A stretch of 64,000 nucleotides of DNA, taken from contig CAUHCN010000006.1 of the NCBI GenBank assembly GCA_959604825.1, positions 15,665-79,664 on the forward strand, read 5' to 3'. Shown piece by piece: positions 62,332-64,000 of this stretch; positions within the stretch are counted from its first letter, which is position 1, and every line of letters starts with the position of its first letter. The position numbers and the translations under genes are program-made. This DNA is from an uncultured Collinsella sp. GTDB lineage: Bacteria > Actinomycetota > Coriobacteriia > Coriobacteriales > Coriobacteriaceae. A model generated the notes under the pieces. It was not told the origin of the DNA. It did no database searches and was given only the letters and a program-made list of their open reading frames with translations.

Positions 62332-63813
62332 TTAGCGATGGAAGAAACCACGGCGTTCAAACTTGGGCTCGCAGCACACGTTGATGCCCAGTTTGCGCAG
62401 TACCGTCTCGTCCGTCGGCGAGATAATCACGCTAAAGAAGGCATCGCAACCGCGCAGCTGCTCCAGGCCCGAAAGGACGCGAGCGGCCGTCTCACTCGTG
62501 GCCGAGGTGATCGACAGCGCCATAAGCGTCTCGTCGGTGTGGAGGCGCGGGTTTTTGCTGCCCAGGAAATGCGTCTTGAGCTTGCTGATGGGCTCGATCG
62601 CCTCATCGCTAATGACCTCGAGCTCAAGGTCGACGCCCGAGACATGCTTGAGGGCGTTCATAATGAGCGAACTTGCGGCGCCCAGGCGCGTGGAGGTCTT
62701 ACCGGTCACCACGGAGCCATCGGGCATGACCATGGCACCCACGGGACCACCCGTCAGCTGCTCCCTGGTGAGGGCCGCTGAGCGCGCCGGTGAGTAGTTC
62801 TTATCGATGCCGGCTTTCTTCATAATAATCTTGAGACGGTCGACTTGCTCATCGCCCACGCCGGTACGGCGCACATTTTCGACCGCGGTAAAGTAGCGGC
62901 GGACGATCTCCATCTTGGAAGCGTCGCGGCAGGCATCGTCATCGGTGATGGCAAAGCCGACCATATTGACGCCCATGTCCGTAGGGCTCTGGTAGGGGCT
63001 CTTGCCCAGGATCTTTTCCATCAGGGCACGGACTACCGGGAAGGCCTCGACGTCGCGGTTGTAGTTGACCGTGGTCTTGTTGTAGGCCTCAAGGTGGAAC
63101 GAATCGATGATATTGGCGTCGTCGAGGTCAGCCGTGGCGGCCTCGTAGGCAATATTGACCGGATGCGTAAGGGGCAGATTCCAAACCGGGAAGGTCTCGA
63201 ATTTGGCATAGCCGGCGGCGGTACCGTGCTTATGCTCGTGATACAGCTGCGAGAGGCAAGTGGCGAGCTTGCCCGAGCCGGGGCCGGGTGCCGTCACGAC
63301 AACGAGCGGACGCGTGGTCTCGACAAACTCGTTCTTGCCGTAGCCATCGTCGGACACGATCAGATCGACATCGTGCGGATACCCCTCGATAGGATAGTGC
63401 AGCTTGGCGGGAATGCCGAGCGCGTTCAGGCGGTTGCGGAACACATCGGCAGCAGGCTGGCCAGCGTACTGGGTGATGACCACAGCCGCGACGGCAAAGC
63501 CGTTGCCGCGGAACAGGTCAACCAGGCGCAGCACATCCTCGTCATAGGTAATGCCAAGGTCACCACGAGCCTTGTTTTTCTCGATGTGGTTCGCGTTGAT
63601 CGCGATGATAACCTCGACATCGTCGGCGATGCTCTTGAGCATGCGGAACTTGCTGTCCGGTTCAAAACCCGGTAGCACGCGGCTCGCATGATAGTCATCG
63701 AACAGCTTACCGCCAAACTCCAAATAGAGCTTGCCACCAAACTGCGAGATGCGCTCCTTAATGTGAGCAGCCTGCAGCTCGATATACTTCGCATTGTCGA
63801 AACCCTGGCGCAT
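62332..63813 (-). CDS. DUF1846 family protein
   Basis: A 493-residue soluble protein; the length is normal for DUF1846. Seen: GFDNAKYIELQAAHIKERI and KLYLEFGGKLFDDYHASRVL at the N-terminus, VVVTAPGPGSGKLATCLSQL near residue 180 (an ATP-like loop), and GKTSTRLGAASSLIMNALKH near residue 380. The family is widespread in Gram-positive bacteria and Mollicutes and has known structures but no established reaction. The ATG at 63813 has GGGAG six bases upstream; the M eight codons earlier lacks one. It stands alone. Confidence 0.9.
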   Translation of the reverse strand: MRQGFDNAKYIELQAAHIKERISQFGGKLYLEFGGKLFDDYHASRVLPGFEPDSKFRMLKSIADDVEVIIAINANHIEKNKARGDLGITYDEDVLRLVDLFRGNGFAVAAVVITQYAGQPAADVFRNRLNALGIPAKLHYPIEGYPHDVDLIVSDDGYGKNEFVETTRPLVVVTAPGPGSGKLATCLSQLYHEHKHGTAAGYAKFETFPVWNLPLTHPVNIAYEAATADLDDANIIDSFHLEAYNKTTVNYNRDVEAFPVVRALMEKILGKSPYQSPTDMGVNMVGFAITDDDACRDASKMEIVRRYFTAVENVRRTGVGDEQVDRLKIIMKKAGIDKNYSPARSAALTREQLTGGPVGAMVMPDGSVVTGKTSTRLGAASSLIMNALKHVSGVDLELEVISDEAIEPISKLKTHFLGSKNPRLHTDETLMALSITSATSETAARVLSGLEQLRGCDAFFSVIISPTDETVLRKLGINVCCEPKFERRGFFHR

Positions 63814-63923
63814 GTATGGCTCCCGTCCCGTTTCCATTTAATGTTCTAGGCGATTATAACGGAGCCCGCCCCTCGCAATGCCCTAACCATCAACAGGCAC
63901 CAACCAAACACGCCATCGATAAG

Positions 63924-63951
63924 TTGCGGTGAAATAGTTCCTGTTTGGGGG
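63924..63951. repeat. Second copy of the AGTTGCGGTGAAATA repeat arm
   Basis: AGTTGCGGTGAAATA and then CCTGTTTGG match the arms of the hairpin at 24048-24115. The partner arm would lie past the window edge, so I cannot tell whether a full hairpin is present. Confidence 0.55.
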
Positions 63952-64000
63952 TGCGGACGATTTCTTGGACCGCGCCTAGGCGTATCCAAGCTTCCTGCGG

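Overview
The window looks like a chromosomal segment of a high-GC anaerobic actinobacterium of the class Coriobacteriia, probably Collinsella or a close relative. The reasons are the GC-rich third codon positions, a dcw cluster with SepF and DivIVA but no ftsA, a C_GCAxxG_C_C redox protein, and an anaerobe-type gene set. The taxonomic call is an inference from gene content. I saw no prophage, insertion sequence, CRISPR array or tRNA. The only stable RNA recognised is RNase P RNA.

Left part (1-14.4 kb): a partial moeA, a CLC-type antiporter with fluoride-class signatures, a lipid kinase, an ArfB-like release factor, xpt, an MFS exporter, an O-acetylhomoserine sulfhydrylase, a C_GCAxxG_C_C protein, a YigZ protein, rnpB, rpsA, two short-chain metabolic enzymes, a cysteine desulfidase-like gene and ndk. 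Next (14.4-18.3 kb) is an argG-argH unit on the minus strand. It is preceded by a previously unlisted 24-codon Arg-rich leader peptide followed by alternative RNA hairpins and a terminator. This looks like arginine attenuation and is the most interesting regulatory system here.

Middle (18.5-34.7 kb): a Cof-type phosphatase, polA, an M18 aminopeptidase, yaaA, a TPP-riboswitch thiC, thiD, a pentapeptide-repeat protein, an SGNH hydrolase, a PARG-like protein with an altered catalytic motif, a Bax-inhibitor family protein, a Pit phosphate transporter with its DUF47 partner, and a nitroreductase with mosaic codon use.

Right part (34.8-58.5 kb, all minus strand): one large division and envelope block. 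Its order is mraZ-rsmH-ftsL-ftsI-murF-mraY-murD-ftsW-murG-murC-murB-ftsQ-ftsZ, then pgeF-pstS-pstC-pstA-pstB-phoU, then yggS-sepF-yggT-divIVA. The phosphate uptake operon therefore sits inside what is normally a continuous ftsZ-to-divIVA division cluster. murE is absent from the block. Upstream lie xerD, pyrG, a winged-helix protein and a DUF1846 protein.

Intergenic spaces are rich in long hairpins. Some are clear Rho-independent terminators. Others are near-perfect 15-33 bp inverted repeats with no T-run, and two short sequence families recur in the window.
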